A stretch of DNA of 64,000 nucleotides, taken from assembly GCF_002157505.1 (NCBI RefSeq), contig NZ_NFSC01000031.1:806001-870000 (forward strand), written 5' to 3'. Positions 27,105-37,043 of the stretch are shown here, piece by piece (the first letter of the stretch is position 1; each line of letters starts with the position of its first letter). The notes beneath the pieces were generated by a model. It saw only the letters and a list, made by a program, of their open reading frames with translations, was not told the DNA's origin and made no database searches. The translations under genes and the position numbers were made by a program. Source of the DNA: Arthrobacter agilis (lineage in GTDB: Bacteria > Actinomycetota > Actinomycetes > Actinomycetales > Micrococcaceae).

Positions 27105-27138
27105 ACGAAGGCCCCGCACCGGAGTGCGGGACCTTCGT
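27105..27138 (-). terminator. Hairpin behind map
   Basis: 15-bp stem with one mismatch (27105-27119 with 27124-27138), CGGA loop. The minus strand continues with CGTTTCC, a weak U-tract. Likely ends the secY-adk-map transcript about 70 bp after map. Confidence 0.65.
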
Positions 27139-27207
27139 TCTTGCTAGCTCACTGATACCGGGCAGGTACCGAGCAGGTACCGGATAAACGCCGACCGCTT
27201 TGTGCCG

Positions 27208-28035
27208 TCAGCCAGCCAAGGGAGCCGGGGTGACGCCGAGCGGCTCGAGGCGTGACGCTCCCCCGTCCGGGGCCGACAGGACCCAGATGCCGCCGTCATG
27301 CACTGCGACGCTGTGTTCCCACTGCGAGGCGCGCTTCCCGTCCGTGGTGACCACGGTCCAATCGTCGTCGAGCACTGCAGTTTCCAGCCCTCCCTGCACG
27401 AGCATCGGCTCGATGGCGAGGCAGAGCCCGGGCCGCACCTTCGGGCCGCGGTTCGCGCTGCGGAAGTTCAGGACGTCGGGCGCCTGGTGCATCTGCGTCC
27501 CGATGCCGTGGCCCACGTAGTCCTCGAGGATCCCGAGGGCGGGTCCGGGGACCGACGAGACGTAGTCGTCGATCGCGGCACCGATGTCGCCGACGAACCG
27601 GGCGGAGGCCAGTGCCGCGATACCGCGCCACATCGCCTCCTCGGTGACGTCGGACAGCCGCACGTCCTCGGGCCGCTGCGTCCCGACGATGACGGTGCGC
27701 GCCGAGTCGGAGTGCCACCCGCGGACGACGGCGCCGCCGTCGATGGAGATGATGTCGCCGTCCTGCAGGGCGTAGCCGCCGGGGATCCCGTGGACGACCT
27801 CGTGGTTGACCGACGTGCAGATGCTGGCCGGGAAGCCGTGGTACCCGAGGAAGTTCGACGTCGCGCCCTCCTCGCGGAGGACCTCCTCGAAGACCTCGTT
27901 GAGCTGCGCCGTGGTGACGCCGACGGTAGCCGCGGCGACGGTGCGGTCGAGTGCCGTGGAGAGCACCCGGCCGGCCTCGCGCATCACGAGCATCTGGCTG
28001 GTCGTCTTGTACTCGATCTTGGGCTGGCGGAACAT
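27208..28035 (-). CDS. map: Methionine aminopeptidase, type I
   Basis: Removes N-terminal Met from new proteins; 275 residues. The five metal ligands are visible: Asp in SIDGG, Asp in HSDSART, His in YVGHGIG, Glu in AIEPM and Glu in QWEHS. HGFPASICTSVNHEVVHG is the type I substrate-site segment. No long N-terminal extension. It follows adk by ten bp in the secY-adk-map order. Confidence 0.96.
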   Translation of the reverse strand: MFRQPKIEYKTTSQMLVMREAGRVLSTALDRTVAAATVGVTTAQLNEVFEEVLREEGATSNFLGYHGFPASICTSVNHEVVHGIPGGYALQDGDIISIDGGAVVRGWHSDSARTVIVGTQRPEDVRLSDVTEEAMWRGIAALASARFVGDIGAAIDDYVSSVPGPALGILEDYVGHGIGTQMHQAPDVLNFRSANRGPKVRPGLCLAIEPMLVQGGLETAVLDDDWTVVTTDGKRASQWEHSVAVHDGGIWVLSAPDGGASRLEPLGVTPAPLAG

Positions 28036-28045
28036 CCGGAAAGTC

Positions 28046-28618
28046 CTAGCTCGCTACTTTGAGTGCTGCCATGACGCGCTCGGTGACCTCGTCGATCGGG
28101 CCGATGCCGTCCACCTTGGTGACGATGCCGCGCTCGTCGTACCGGGACACCACGGCTTCGGTCTGGTCGTGGTACAGGCCGAGGCGGTGGCGGATCACCT
28201 GCTCGTTGTCGTCCGAACGGCCGTCCAGCTTCGCCCGGCCGAGGAGCCGCTTCACGAGCTCCTCGTCATCGGCGGTCAGCTGCAGCACGACATCGAGTTC
28301 GAGCTCGTTCTCACGGAGGATGTCGTCGAGTTCGGCGACCTGCGACGCGGTGCGCGGGTACCCGTCGAGGAGGAAGCCCTCCTGGACGTCGTCGGCGGCG
28401 AGACGGTCGCGGACCATGCTGTTCGTGACGCTGTCGGGGACGAAGTCGCCGGCGTCCATGTACTTCTTGGCCTCGAGGCCGAGGGGCGTCTCCCGCTTCA
28501 CGTTGTCGCGGAAGATGTCGCCGGTCGAGATGGCCACGACGTCGAGGCGCTCCGAGATCCGAGCGGCCTGGGTGCCCTTGCCGGATCCGGGGGGACCGAT
28601 GATCAGCATTCTCGTCAA
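28046..28618 (-). CDS. adk: Adenylate kinase
   Basis: Converts ATP + AMP to 2 ADP. 190 residues from a TTG at 28618 that overlaps the secY stop and has AAGGG eight bases upstream; an ATG at 28609 has a poorer SD. P-loop GPPGSGKGT (about 8-16), AMP-binding STGDIFRDNV, and DGYPRT in the core. It is the short form without an expanded zinc LID domain, typical of actinobacteria. Confidence 0.96.
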   Translation of the reverse strand: MTRMLIIGPPGSGKGTQAARISERLDVVAISTGDIFRDNVKRETPLGLEAKKYMDAGDFVPDSVTNSMVRDRLAADDVQEGFLLDGYPRTASQVAELDDILRENELELDVVLQLTADDEELVKRLLGRAKLDGRSDDNEQVIRHRLGLYHDQTEAVVSRYDERGIVTKVDGIGPIDEVTERVMAALKVAS

Positions 28619-29925
28619 CGCAACAACCCTTCGTAGTGACGCTGCTGGAGCTGAGCGTCGATCTGCTTTACCGTCTCGAGTCCCACGCCCACCATGATCA
28701 GGATCGAGGTGCCGCCGAACGGGAAGTTCTGGTTGGCACCGATGGCCACCAGCGCGATCAGCGGGATCAGGGCCACGAGTCCCAGGTAGATGGCACCCGG
28801 GAGCGTGATGCGCGAGAGCACGTACTGGAGGTACTCGGCCGTGGGACGCCCGGCGCGGATGCCGGGGATGAAGCCGCCGTACTTCTTCATGTTCTCGGAC
28901 ACCTCGTCCGGGTTGAACGTGATGGCCACGTAGAAGTAGGTGAAGAACACGATGAGCAGGAAGTACAGAGCCATGTACAGGGGGTGGTCACCGCTTGTCA
29001 GGTACGTGGTGATCCAGTTGACCCAGGCGGCCGGCGCAGTGCCGTCCTGCGGAGTGTTGAACTGTGCGATCAGGCTCGGCAGGTACAGCATCGAGGACGC
29101 GAAGATCACGGGGATCACACCGGCCATGTTGACCTTAATCGGGATGTAGGTGCTGCTGCCGCCCAGCGTGCGGCGGCCCACCATGCGCTTGGCGTACTGC
29201 ACGGGGATGCGTCGCTGCGACTGCTCCACGAAGATCACGAGGGCGACGACGACGATGCCCATCAGGAGGACGAAGGTGAAGACCGTGGCGCCCTGGGTGC
29301 GAAGGATCTCGCCGAGCGAGGTGGGGAACCCGGCGGCGATGGCCGTGAAGATGAGCAGCGACATGCCGTTGCCCACGCCCCTCTCGGTGATAAGCTCGCC
29401 CATCCACATGATGAGTCCGGTCCCGGCGGTCAGCGTGATGATCAGCAGGATGATGGTGATCAGCGAATCGTTCGGAATCAGGGGCACCGGGCAGTTGCCG
29501 AGCAGTGCGCCCGAGCGGGCGAGCGAGACCAGCGTGGTGGCGTTCAGCAGGCCGAGCGCGATTGTCAGGTAGCGCGTGTACTGGGTCAGCCTCGACTGGC
29601 CCTGCGCACCTTCCTCGTGCAGTTCCTGGAAGCGGGGAATGACCACCCGGAGGAGCTGCGTGATGATGCTGGCCGTGATGTACGGCATGATCCCCAGCGC
29701 GAAGATGGAGACCTGGAGCAGGGCTCCCCCGCTGAAGAGGTTCACGAACTGGTACAGCCCGCCCTCGGTGTTGCCCAGGGCAAGACACTGCTGGACGTTT
29801 CCGTAGTCGACACCGGGAGCGGGAATGAAGGCTCCGAGGCGGAAGATGGCGATGATTCCCAGAGTGAACAACAGCTTGCGCCGCAAGTCTGGCGTCCGGA
29901 ATGCCCGGCCAATAGCGCTAAGCAA
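28615..29925 (-). CDS. secY: Preprotein translocase subunit SecY
   Basis: Channel subunit of the Sec translocon, 436 residues and ten TM helices. The start is taken as TTG at 29925, behind AGGAGG (four-base spacing), giving the typical LLSAIGRAFRTPDLRRKL opening. The longer reading from 29973 has no SD. Signature segments: GALLQVSIFALGIMPYITAS (plug region and helix 2) and the cytosolic loop GFIPGIRAGRPTAEYL. A U-tailed terminator lies between rplO and this gene, so secY is probably transcribed from its own promoter. Confidence 0.96.
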   Translation of the reverse strand: MLSAIGRAFRTPDLRRKLLFTLGIIAIFRLGAFIPAPGVDYGNVQQCLALGNTEGGLYQFVNLFSGGALLQVSIFALGIMPYITASIITQLLRVVIPRFQELHEEGAQGQSRLTQYTRYLTIALGLLNATTLVSLARSGALLGNCPVPLIPNDSLITIILLIITLTAGTGLIMWMGELITERGVGNGMSLLIFTAIAAGFPTSLGEILRTQGATVFTFVLLMGIVVVALVIFVEQSQRRIPVQYAKRMVGRRTLGGSSTYIPIKVNMAGVIPVIFASSMLYLPSLIAQFNTPQDGTAPAAWVNWITTYLTSGDHPLYMALYFLLIVFFTYFYVAITFNPDEVSENMKKYGGFIPGIRAGRPTAEYLQYVLSRITLPGAIYLGLVALIPLIALVAIGANQNFPFGGTSILIMVGVGLETVKQIDAQLQQRHYEGLLR

Positions 29926-30032
29926 GCGTCCTCCTGAAGGTCTGTTGGTCCTGTGGCGGACCCTACACAACAACCGAGTCTAACGGTTGGTCACCCGTGG
30001 CAGAGCACCGGCGGGTGTGGTGGCCTGAGCCG

Positions 30033-30079
30033 AAAAAAGACTCCTGGTGGGCTGATACAGCCCTGCCCACCAAGAGTCT
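30033..30079 (-). terminator. Intrinsic terminator between rplO and secY
   Basis: Stem of 6 + 7 bp around one mismatch (30038-30051 with 30066-30079). On the minus strand it is followed by TTTTTT. One of the clearest U-tailed terminators in the window, about 70 bp after the rplO stop. Confidence 0.85.
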
Positions 30080-30147
30080 AGTTCCAAAGTGCCGCCGATC
30101 ACAGCCAACCCCTCCCCCAGCGCGCCGGGGAAGGGGTGGCCAGTGAC

Positions 30148-30645
30148 CTACAGCTCGGTGACGGTCCCGCCGGCTGCGACGATCTTCTCTGCAGCGGATG
30201 CGGAGAAGGCGTCGGCCGAGACGTTCACGGCCACGGTGATGTCGCCGGTACCCAGCACCTTGACGGGCTGGTTCTTGCGGACGGCACCGTTCGCCACCAG
30301 GCTTTCCACGGTGACGTCGCCGCCAGCGGGGTACAGCTCGGAGAGCTTGTCCAGGTTCACGACCTGGAACTCGACGCGGAACGGGTTCTTGAAGCCGCGC
30401 AGCTTGGGAAGGCGCATGTGCAGCGGCAGCTGGCCGCCGGCAAATCCTGCCTTCACCTGGTAGCGGGCTGCAGTTCCCTTGGTTCCACGGCCTGCGGTCT
30501 TACCCTTCGAACCCTCACCACGGCCAACACGGGTCTTCGCCGTCTTGGCACCGGGTGCTGGGCGCAGGTGGTGGACCTTCAGGGCGTGGACGCGCTCTGC
30601 TTTTGCCTCGGGTGCGGCCGAAGCCGCGGTGTTGTTCTCTGCCAT
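30148..30645 (-). CDS. rplO: 50S ribosomal protein L15
   Basis: 165 residues. Basic glycine-rich segment ([20 protein letters not shown]) that threads into 23S rRNA, then the globular C-terminal domain. The first ~20 residues are a short Ala/Glu extension. It adjoins rpmD at one shared base. Last gene of the spc unit before the terminator. Confidence 0.97.
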   Translation of the reverse strand: MAENNTAASAAPEAKAERVHALKVHHLRPAPGAKTAKTRVGRGEGSKGKTAGRGTKGTAARYQVKAGFAGGQLPLHMRLPKLRGFKNPFRVEFQVVNLDKLSELYPAGGDVTVESLVANGAVRKNQPVKVLGTGDITVAVNVSADAFSASAAEKIVAAGGTVTEL

Positions 30646-30863
30646 TAGTTGGCCTCCTCAACCTTCAAGAGGTGCGGAACCGTGTTGACCATGCCAACGG
30701 TGACGGCATCGGCTTCACGGACCACGGTGTGGCCGATCCGCTTGAGGCCGAGCGACCGCAGCGTGTCGCGCTGGTTCTGCTTGCCGCCAATGGCGGACTT
30801 GATCTGGGTGATCTCGAGCTTCGCCGAGCTCACGCGCACGTTCTTCGGTGTGATCGCGGTCAT
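30645..30863 (-). CDS. rpmD: 50S ribosomal protein L30
   Basis: 72 residues with the L30 ferredoxin-like fold pattern: [20 protein letters not shown], then [10 protein letters not shown]. Start and stop each share one base with the neighbouring genes, indicating coupled translation. Confidence 0.96.
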   Translation of the reverse strand: MTAITPKNVRVSSAKLEITQIKSAIGGKQNQRDTLRSLGLKRIGHTVVREADAVTVGMVNTVPHLLKVEEAN

Positions 30864-31603
30864 TACGCACCTGTCTTCTGAGCTGCGATTGCGCGCAGCA
30901 TCTGGTGGGATGCGACCTCGTCGAGGGGCAGGCCACGGCGGGCCGCGACTGCCTGGGGCTCTTCGAGGCGCTTCAGCGCGTCAACGGTGGCGTGAACGAT
31001 GTTGATGGCGTTCGCGGAACCGAGCGACTTGGAGAGGACGTCGTGGATGCCGACGCACTCCAGTACCGCACGCACCGGACCACCGGCGATAACACCGGTA
31101 CCCGGGGAGGCGGGACGGAGAAGAACGACGCCGGCTGCTGCCTCGCCCTGCACCAGGTGCGGGACGGTGCCACCGATGCGCGGAACGCGGAACATCGTCT
31201 TCTTGGCTTCCTCGACGGCCTTCTGGATGGCGGAGGGAACTTCCTTCGCCTTTCCGTAGCCGACGCCGACCATGCCGTTGCCGTCGCCTACCACCACGAG
31301 GGCGGTGAAGCTGAAGCGGCGGCCGCCCTTGACGACCTTGGCGACACGGTTGATGGTGACGACGCGCTCAATGAACTTGTCCTTGTCGTCATTGCGCCCG
31401 CCGTCGCGTCCGCCGTCACGGCCACCACGGCCGCGCTCACCGCCGCCGCGTGAGTTGCCGCCACGCTCGCCACCACGGGAGTTGCCGCGGCGGTTGGCGT
31501 CAGCCGACGCGGTGTCAGTTGCACCTGCAGCCGGAGCTTCGGCCGCGGGCTGCTCTGTAGCCGTATTCAATGGGGCTTCCTTTGCCTTGTTTTCCTCGGT
31601 CAC
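30863..31603 (-). CDS. rpsE: 30S ribosomal protein S5
   Basis: 246 residues. The core starts near residue 74 ([20 protein letters not shown]) with the dsRBD-like and ribosomal S2-fold halves; [18 protein letters not shown] is conserved. The first ~73 residues form an acidic then Arg/Gly-rich (RGG-like) extension absent from E. coli S5. Its start overlaps the rplR stop by four bases. Confidence 0.97.
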   Translation of the reverse strand: MTEENKAKEAPLNTATEQPAAEAPAAGATDTASADANRRGNSRGGERGGNSRGGGERGRGGRDGGRDGGRNDDKDKFIERVVTINRVAKVVKGGRRFSFTALVVVGDGNGMVGVGYGKAKEVPSAIQKAVEEAKKTMFRVPRIGGTVPHLVQGEAAAGVVLLRPASPGTGVIAGGPVRAVLECVGIHDVLSKSLGSANAINIVHATVDALKRLEEPQAVAARRGLPLDEVASHQMLRAIAAQKTGA

Positions 31604-31983
31604 AGTGCCAGCCCACCTTCACGTGCGCCGTCTGCGATTGCTGCAACGCGACCGTGGTACTTGTTGCCGCCGCGGTCGAAGACGACAGCTTCGACACCGA
31701 CAGCCTTGGCACGCTCTGCAACGAGTTCGCCAACGCGCTTGGCCTTGGCGGTCTTGTCACCGTCGAATGCACGGAGGTCCGCTTCGAGGGTGGAGGCTGA
31801 TGCTACGGTCACGCCCTTGGTGTCGTCGACGACCTGCACGAATACGTGGCGGGCCGAACGGTTGACGACCAGGCGGGGACGGACAGCCGTGCCCGAGACG
31901 CGCTTGCGTACACGGAGGTGGCGGCGTCCACGCGAGGCGGACTTGCTCTTCGAGCTGCGCTTCTTGTTGATGCTCAGACCCAT
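31600..31983 (-). CDS. rplR: 50S ribosomal protein L18
   Basis: 127 residues, 5S rRNA-binding; [20 protein letters not shown] and the [20 protein letters not shown] end are diagnostic. ATGA overlap with rpsE and a two-bp gap from rplF. Confidence 0.97.
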   Translation of the reverse strand: MGLSINKKRSSKSKSASRGRRHLRVRKRVSGTAVRPRLVVNRSARHVFVQVVDDTKGVTVASASTLEADLRAFDGDKTAKAKRVGELVAERAKAVGVEAVVFDRGGNKYHGRVAAIADGAREGGLAL

Positions 31984-31985
31984 GG

Positions 31986-32522
31986 TTACTTACCAGCCTT
32001 TCCGACCTTGCGGCGGATGATCTCGCCTGCGTAGCGGATGCCCTTGCCCTTGTAGGGGTCAGGCTTGCGCAGCTTGCGGATGGTTGCAGCGACCTCGCCG
32101 ACCTGCTGCTTGTTGATGCCTGCGACCGAGAGCTTGGTGGGGCTGTCGACGGTCAGGGTGATGCCCTCGGGAGCCTTGACGGCCACCGGGTGGCTGTAAC
32201 CCAGAGCGAATTCCAGGTCGCTGCCCTTGGCCTGCACACGGTAACCCGTGCCCACGATCTCAAGGTTCTTCTTGTAGCCCTCGGTGACTCCGACGATCAT
32301 GTTGGAGATCAGCGTGCGGGTGAGGCCGTGGAGCGACCGCGACTCGCGCTCGTCGTTCGGGCGCGCGACGGTGAGGATGCCCTCGTTCAGGGAGACCTCG
32401 ATGGGGCTGGGAACCGTGTGGCTCAGCTCGCCCTTCGAGCCCTTGACGGTGACCTCGTTGCCGTTCACTGCTACCTCGACACCGGCGGGAACGGCGATGG
32501 GGAGACGTCCAATACGTGACAT
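31986..32522 (-). CDS. rplF: 50S ribosomal protein L6
   Basis: 178 residues with two L6 domains. N-terminal [17 protein letters not shown] and C-terminal [15 protein letters not shown] signature are intact. It supports the factor-binding stalk region of the 50S subunit. Confidence 0.98.
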   Translation of the reverse strand: MSRIGRLPIAVPAGVEVAVNGNEVTVKGSKGELSHTVPSPIEVSLNEGILTVARPNDERESRSLHGLTRTLISNMIVGVTEGYKKNLEIVGTGYRVQAKGSDLEFALGYSHPVAVKAPEGITLTVDSPTKLSVAGINKQQVGEVAATIRKLRKPDPYKGKGIRYAGEIIRRKVGKAGK

Positions 32523-32540
32523 TATTCTTTCCCTTTCCCG

Positions 32541-32939
32541 TTACCAGACGTAGGCGAGGACTTCCCCACCCACACCCTTCTTGGATGCCTGGCGGTCGGT
32601 GAGCAGACCGGAGGACGTGGACAGGATGGCGATGCCGAGGCCGCCAAGCACGTGGGGCAGGTTCGTGGACTTGGCGTACACGCGCAGGCCGGGCTTGGAG
32701 ATACGGCGGATGCCGGCGATGGAACGCTGGCGGTCCGGTCCGAACTTGAGGTCGATGGTCAGCTTCTTGCCGACCTCCGCTTCCTCTTCCTTCCAGCCGG
32801 CGATGTAGCCTTCGGCCTTCAGGATGTCCGCGACGCGGGCCTTCAACTTGCTGTACGGCATGGACACGGAGTCGTGGTAAGCCGAGTTTGCGTTGCGCAG
32901 ACGCGTGAGCATGTCTGCGACAGGATCTGTCATTGTCAT
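32541..32939 (-). CDS. rpsH: 30S ribosomal protein S8
   Basis: 132 residues from the ATG at 32939 ([17 protein letters not shown]); longer readings add non-homologous residues. The C-terminal [12 protein letters not shown] motif contacts 16S rRNA. S8 represses the spc operon in E. coli; whether it does here is unknown. Confidence 0.97.
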   Translation of the reverse strand: MTMTDPVADMLTRLRNANSAYHDSVSMPYSKLKARVADILKAEGYIAGWKEEEAEVGKKLTIDLKFGPDRQRSIAGIRRISKPGLRVYAKSTNLPHVLGGLGIAILSTSSGLLTDRQASKKGVGGEVLAYVW

Positions 32940-33026
32940 GTGGGCTCTTGCCCTTCCTCGAAACGGTTTCCGGGTTCCGGCCGGCACTCAGGGTGCCCGC
33001 TGGAGTGGACCTGCAACGTAGTTAGA

Positions 33027-33602
33027 TTAATCTTCGGATTTGAAGGGGAAGCCGAGTGCCTTGAGGAGCGCGCGGCCCTCGGCGTCGGTCTTGGCGGTGG
33101 TGACGACGGTGATGTCCATGCCACGCACGCGGTCGATACGGTCCTGGTCGATCTCGTGGAACATGGACTGCTCCGTGAGGCCGAAGGTGTAGTTGCCGTT
33201 GCCGTCGAACTGCTTGCCGTTGAGGCCGCGGAAGTCGCGGATACGGGGCAGGGCGAGGGAGATCAGGCGGTCCGTGAATTCCCACATGCGGTCGCCACGC
33301 AGGGTAGCGTGCGCACCGATGGGCATTCCTTCACGGAGCTTGAACTGCGCGATGGACTTGCGGGCCTTGGTGACCTGCGGCTTCTGGCCCGTGATCGCGG
33401 TGAGGTCCTTGACGGCCCCGTCGATCAGCTTGGAGTCCTTGGCGGCGTCACCGACACCCATGTTCACGACGACCTTGACCAGGCGCGGGACCTGGTTGAC
33501 GTTGGAGTAGCTGAACTCCTCCTGCAGGGCGGCCTTGATCTCGGACGCGTAGCGTGCCTTCAGGCGAGGAAGAACCCGGGCTTCTGTGGTTTCGACAGTC
33601 AT
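33027..33602 (-). CDS. rplE: 50S ribosomal protein L5
   Basis: 191 residues; binds 5S rRNA and contacts P-site tRNA. Signature [11 protein letters not shown] and the [17 protein letters not shown] loop are present. It shares one base with rplX upstream. An 87-bp spacer separates it from rpsH; an rpsN gene, often found there, is absent. Confidence 0.97.
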   Translation of the reverse strand: MTVETTEARVLPRLKARYASEIKAALQEEFSYSNVNQVPRLVKVVVNMGVGDAAKDSKLIDGAVKDLTAITGQKPQVTKARKSIAQFKLREGMPIGAHATLRGDRMWEFTDRLISLALPRIRDFRGLNGKQFDGNGNYTFGLTEQSMFHEIDQDRIDRVRGMDITVVTTAKTDAEGRALLKALGFPFKSED

Positions 33603-33976
33603 TACAGATCCTTCCCTGATGACTTGGCCACGCGGATGCGGACGACGCGCTCCCGGCCGTCGCGCTCGACGGTCTCGGTGCGGTATCCGACGCGGGTCGG
33701 CTTCTTGGTCTCGGGATCGACGACGGCGACGTTGCTGATGTGCACGGATGCCTCGACAACCTCGATGCCACCGGTCTTGGTGCCGCGCTGCGACTGCCCG
33801 ACCTTGGTGTGCTTGGTGATCCGGTTGATGCCTTCCACGAGGACGCGGTTGGTCTCGGGGAACACCTTCAGTACCTTGCCCTGCTTGCCGCGGTCTCCGC
33901 CGCGTTCCTGCTTGGCTCCGGTGATGACCTGGACGAGGTCACCCTTCTTGATCTTGAGCTTTGTCTTCTGTGCCAT
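33602..33976 (-). CDS. rplX: 50S ribosomal protein L24
   Basis: 124 residues with an N-terminal KOW motif ([13 protein letters not shown]). Initiates 50S assembly near the tunnel exit. Somewhat longer than E. coli L24, with a basic C-terminal stretch. Tight spacing on both sides. Confidence 0.97.
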   Translation of the reverse strand: MAQKTKLKIKKGDLVQVITGAKQERGGDRGKQGKVLKVFPETNRVLVEGINRITKHTKVGQSQRGTKTGGIEVVEASVHISNVAVVDPETKKPTRVGYRTETVERDGRERVVRIRVAKSSGKDL

Positions 33977-33979
33977 GGA

Positions 33980-34348
33980 CTACAGCACCTCCGGCGCCAG
34001 CGAAATGATCTTCATGAAACGCTTGTCGCGGAGCTCGCGACCGACAGGGCCGAAGATACGGGTACCGCGGGGGTCGCCGTCGTTCTTCAGGATCACTGCT
34101 GCGTTCTCGTCAAACTTGATGTAGGAACCATCCGCGCGGCGGCGTTCCTTCTTGGTGCGGACGATGACCGCCTTGACGACGTCACCCTTCTTGACGTTGC
34201 CGCCGGGGATCGCGTCCTTCACGGTGGCGACGATGACGTCACCGATGCCTGCGTAGCGGCGCCCGGATCCTCCGAGAACGCGGATGGTCAAGATTTCCTT
34301 GGCCCCCGTGTTGTCGGCGACCTTTAGCCGCGACTCCTGCTGAATCAC
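33980..34348 (-). CDS. rplN: 50S ribosomal protein L14
   Basis: 122 residues, [20 protein letters not shown], with [20 protein letters not shown] at the end. First gene of the spc unit here, preceded by a 374-bp gene-free spacer. Confidence 0.98.
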   Translation of the reverse strand: MIQQESRLKVADNTGAKEILTIRVLGGSGRRYAGIGDVIVATVKDAIPGGNVKKGDVVKAVIVRTKKERRRADGSYIKFDENAAVILKNDGDPRGTRIFGPVGRELRDKRFMKIISLAPEVL

Positions 34349-34646
34349 TTATTACTCCTGTCGTCGCGCCGGTTCTCTCGTCGAGCCTTGCGGAACGGAT
34401 ATGGGTGGGCCCCGTAATACTGGTACTCAGCACGTGCACGCCGGGCGCGCGGCTGTGCGTGGATCCTTTGCACAGCGGATTTGTGATGAACAAGATTATC
34501 GGGCTTTTGCCTATTTGCCCGGTGTGAAGGAAACCCCCGAAAGGATGCCCCGCAAGCGGAAGTCCTGGGCAGGAGACCCTGCGGAGGAACCCTCGTGAGG
34601 GCATGCGCCAGCCCACCAGACAGACAAGGTTCTTATCGTATCGCGA
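34349..34646 (-). promoter_or_regulatory. Gene-free region upstream of rplN, presumed spc promoter region
   Basis: No plausible gene is present. A strong hairpin at its upstream edge (34647-34682) separates it from rpsQ, so a promoter for the rplN-rplO genes is expected here. AT-rich patches occur around 34478-34500 and 34413-34430, but no pair of hexamers was convincing. Confidence 0.4.
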
Positions 34647-34682
34647 AGATGCCCCGGACGCGAAATCGCGTCCGGGGCATCT
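34647..34682 (-). terminator. Hairpin behind rpsQ (end of S10 unit)
   Basis: Perfect 16-bp stem (34647-34662 with 34667-34682), AAAT loop, 40 bp after the rpsQ stop. No U-run. Probable end of the rpsJ-rpsQ transcript. Confidence 0.7.
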
Positions 34683-34722
34683 GCTGCGGGGCCGGCGGGC
34701 CGGCTCCTGTGCTGCTCGGGTG

Positions 34723-35034
34723 TTACTTGGCCTTCTCGATGACCTCGACCAGGCGCCACCGCTTGGTAGCGGACAGCGGGCGGGTCTCGCTGATGAGGAC
34801 CATGTCGCCGATGCCGGCGATGTTCTCCTCGTCGTGCGCCTTGACCTTGGAGCTGCGGCGAAGCACCTTGCCGTACAGGGCGTGCTTCACGCGGTCCTCG
34901 ACCTCGACGACGATCGTCTTTTCCATCTTGTCGGAGACGACGTAGCCACGGCGTACCTTGCGGTAGCCGCGCGAGTTGGCGTCGTGGACGGCCTTCTCGG
35001 TTCCTACGGTCGTTTCGCTCTGCTGCTCACTCAT
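34723..35034 (-). CDS. rpsQ: 30S ribosomal protein S17
   Basis: 103 residues with an OB-type fold: [20 protein letters not shown] and the [16 protein letters not shown] end. About 20 residues of N-terminal extension. Its start overlaps rpmC by four bases. Confidence 0.97.
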   Translation of the reverse strand: MSEQQSETTVGTEKAVHDANSRGYRKVRRGYVVSDKMEKTIVVEVEDRVKHALYGKVLRRSSKVKAHDEENIAGIGDMVLISETRPLSATKRWRLVEVIEKAK

Positions 35035-35375
35035 TTGGCGTCCTCCTCAGAAGCCTCGGTGTCCACGGAAGGTTCGTCCTTCGTGGAGGCCTTCTTGGCT
35101 TTCTTGGGCTTGTCCGCCTTCGCGGGCTTCGCTTCCTCGACGGGAGCTTCGACCTCGGGACGGATACCCAGTTCGCGCTCACGCAGCACCGTGTAGATGC
35201 GTGCGATGTCGCGCTTCACCGAACGAAGGCGACCGTGGCTTTCGAGCTGGCCGGTGGCCGACTGGAAACGGAGGTTGAACAGCTCCTCCTTGGCCTTGCG
35301 CAGTTCTTCCACCAGACGGTCCTTATCGAAGCCGTCCAGCTGGTCTGTTGCCAGTTCCTTTGAACCCAGAGCCAT
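35031..35375 (-). CDS. rpmC: 50S ribosomal protein L29
   Basis: 114 residues. The two-helix L29 core (about 15-75: [19 protein letters not shown] and [16 protein letters not shown]) lies at the tunnel exit. A ~40-residue Lys/Ala/Glu tail makes it much longer than the usual 60-70 residues. Confidence 0.96.
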   Translation of the reverse strand: MALGSKELATDQLDGFDKDRLVEELRKAKEELFNLRFQSATGQLESHGRLRSVKRDIARIYTVLRERELGIRPEVEAPVEEAKPAKADKPKKAKKASTKDEPSVDTEASEEDAK

Positions 35376-35377
35376 AA

Positions 35378-35794
35378 CTATTCACCACCCTCACGACGCA
35401 CGATGCGTGCCTTCAACGGCAGCTTGTGGATCGCGAGGCGCAGGGCTTCGCGGGCTACCTCTTCGGAAACACCGGACAGTTCGAAGAGAACCCGTCCCGG
35501 CTTGACGTTGGCCACCCACCACTCGGGAGAACCCTTACCGGAACCCATGCGGGTCTCGGCAGGCTTCTTGGTCAACGGGCGGTCCGGATAGATGTTGATC
35601 CAGACCTTTCCGCCACGCTTGATGTGGCGGGTCATGGCGATACGAGCGGACTCGATCTGGCGGTTGGTGACGTATGCCGGGCTCAGAGCCTGGATACCCC
35701 ATTCGCCAAAGCTGACCTCGGTGCCGCCGGTTGCAGCGCCGGAACGACCCGGGTGGTGCTGCTTACGGAACTTGACTCGACGTGGGATAAGCAT
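35378..35794 (-). CDS. rplP: 50S ribosomal protein L16
   Basis: 138 residues, [17 protein letters not shown] start and [14 protein letters not shown] core. Helps place A-site tRNA. Abuts rpsC with no gap. Confidence 0.98.
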   Translation of the reverse strand: MLIPRRVKFRKQHHPGRSGAATGGTEVSFGEWGIQALSPAYVTNRQIESARIAMTRHIKRGGKVWINIYPDRPLTKKPAETRMGSGKGSPEWWVANVKPGRVLFELSGVSEEVAREALRLAIHKLPLKARIVRREGGE

Positions 35795-36640
35795 TTAAGC
35801 CTGTCCTCCTTCAGTCGCAGCGGGGGCTGCGGCGGTCTCGGCGGGTGCCGGAGCACCCTGGCCCTCGGAGCGCTCGGGCGCACGACGACGACGGTCTCCG
35901 CCGCGGTCGCCACCACGGTCGGCGCCGGCAGGGCCACGGCCCGGACGGTCTCCACCGCGGCCACGGGAGGGAGCTGCTGCAGCCTGGGCTGCGAGTTCCT
36001 TCGCCGTGACGTCACCCTTGTAGATCCAGACCTTCACGCCGATGCGGCCGAAGGTGGTCTTCGCTTCGAAGAAGCCGTAGTCGATGTTGGCGCGGAGCGT
36101 GTGCAGGGGAACGCGTCCCTCGCGGTAGAACTCCGAGCGGCTCATTTCGGCGCCACCCAGGCGACCGGAGCACTGGACACGGATGCCCTTGGCGCCGGCA
36201 CGCTGTGCGGACTGCATGGCCTTCTTCATCGCACGGCGGAACGCCACGCGGGAGGAAAGCTGCTCGGCAATGCCCTGGGCGACAAGCTGAGCCTCGATCT
36301 CGGGGTTCTTGACCTCGAGGATGTTCAGCTGGACCTGCTTGCCGGTGAGCTTCTCGAGCTCGCCGCGGATGCGGTCCGCTTCTGCTCCACGGCGGCCGAT
36401 GACGATGCCGGGACGTGCCGTGTGGATGTCCACGCGGACGCGGTCGCGGGTGCGCTCGATCTCGACCTTCGCGATGCCGGCGCGGTCCATGCCGGTCGAC
36501 ATGAGCTGGCGGATCTTGATGTCTTCGCGGACGAAGTCACGGTAGCGCTGGCCCGGCTTGTTGCTGTCGGCGAACCAGTGTGACCTGTGGTCGGTGGTGA
36601 TGCCGAGTCGGAACCCGTGCGGGTTTACTTTCTGTCCCAC
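35795..36640 (-). CDS. rpsC: 30S ribosomal protein S3
   Basis: 281 residues. N-terminal KH domain ([15 protein letters not shown]) and the C-terminal S3 domain are intact. The last ~65 residues are Gly/Arg/Asp-rich followed by Ala/Pro/Glu, an extension common in actinobacterial S3. Lines the mRNA entry channel. Confidence 0.97.
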   Translation of the reverse strand: MGQKVNPHGFRLGITTDHRSHWFADSNKPGQRYRDFVREDIKIRQLMSTGMDRAGIAKVEIERTRDRVRVDIHTARPGIVIGRRGAEADRIRGELEKLTGKQVQLNILEVKNPEIEAQLVAQGIAEQLSSRVAFRRAMKKAMQSAQRAGAKGIRVQCSGRLGGAEMSRSEFYREGRVPLHTLRANIDYGFFEAKTTFGRIGVKVWIYKGDVTAKELAAQAAAAPSRGRGGDRPGRGPAGADRGGDRGGDRRRRAPERSEGQGAPAPAETAAAPAATEGGQA

Positions 36641-37006
36641 TTAGCGGACCTCCACTTTCTCAGGGGTAGCGACGACAACCGTGATGTGGCTGGTCCGCTT
36701 GTTGATGCGGAACGCGCGGCCCTGGGCACGCGGACGGAACCGCTTCATCGTGGGGCCTTCATCGACGAATGCTTCGCTGATGATGAGGTTGTCCTCGTCG
36801 AAGGCAACGCCGTCACGGTCCGCGAGAACGCGGGCGTTGGCGACTGCCGACTGGACCACCTTGAAAACCGGCTCCGAAGCAACCTGTGGGGCAAACTTCA
36901 GAATAGCCAGAGCCTCATTCGCCTGCTTACCACGAACAAGGTTGACGACGCGCCGGGCCTTCATAGGCGTTACGCGGATATGACGCGCAATAGCCTTGGC
37001 TTCCAT
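36641..37006 (-). CDS. rplV: 50S ribosomal protein L22
   Basis: 121 residues. [13 protein letters not shown] is the conserved opening of the core. The tunnel-lining beta-hairpin ([20 protein letters not shown]) shows no insertion or deletion of the kind seen in macrolide-resistant mutants. Confidence 0.97.
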   Translation of the reverse strand: MEAKAIARHIRVTPMKARRVVNLVRGKQANEALAILKFAPQVASEPVFKVVQSAVANARVLADRDGVAFDEDNLIISEAFVDEGPTMKRFRPRAQGRAFRINKRTSHITVVVATPEKVEVR

Positions 37007-37043
37007 TGCTTTCCTTCTCTCGTCTTAGCCGTAAGAGCAGCGC

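Noticed and set aside
34401-34598. Small plus-strand open frame in the rpsQ-rplN spacer
   Set aside because: No SD, no homology recognised, and mostly Arg/Pro/Glu composition; treated as non-coding.
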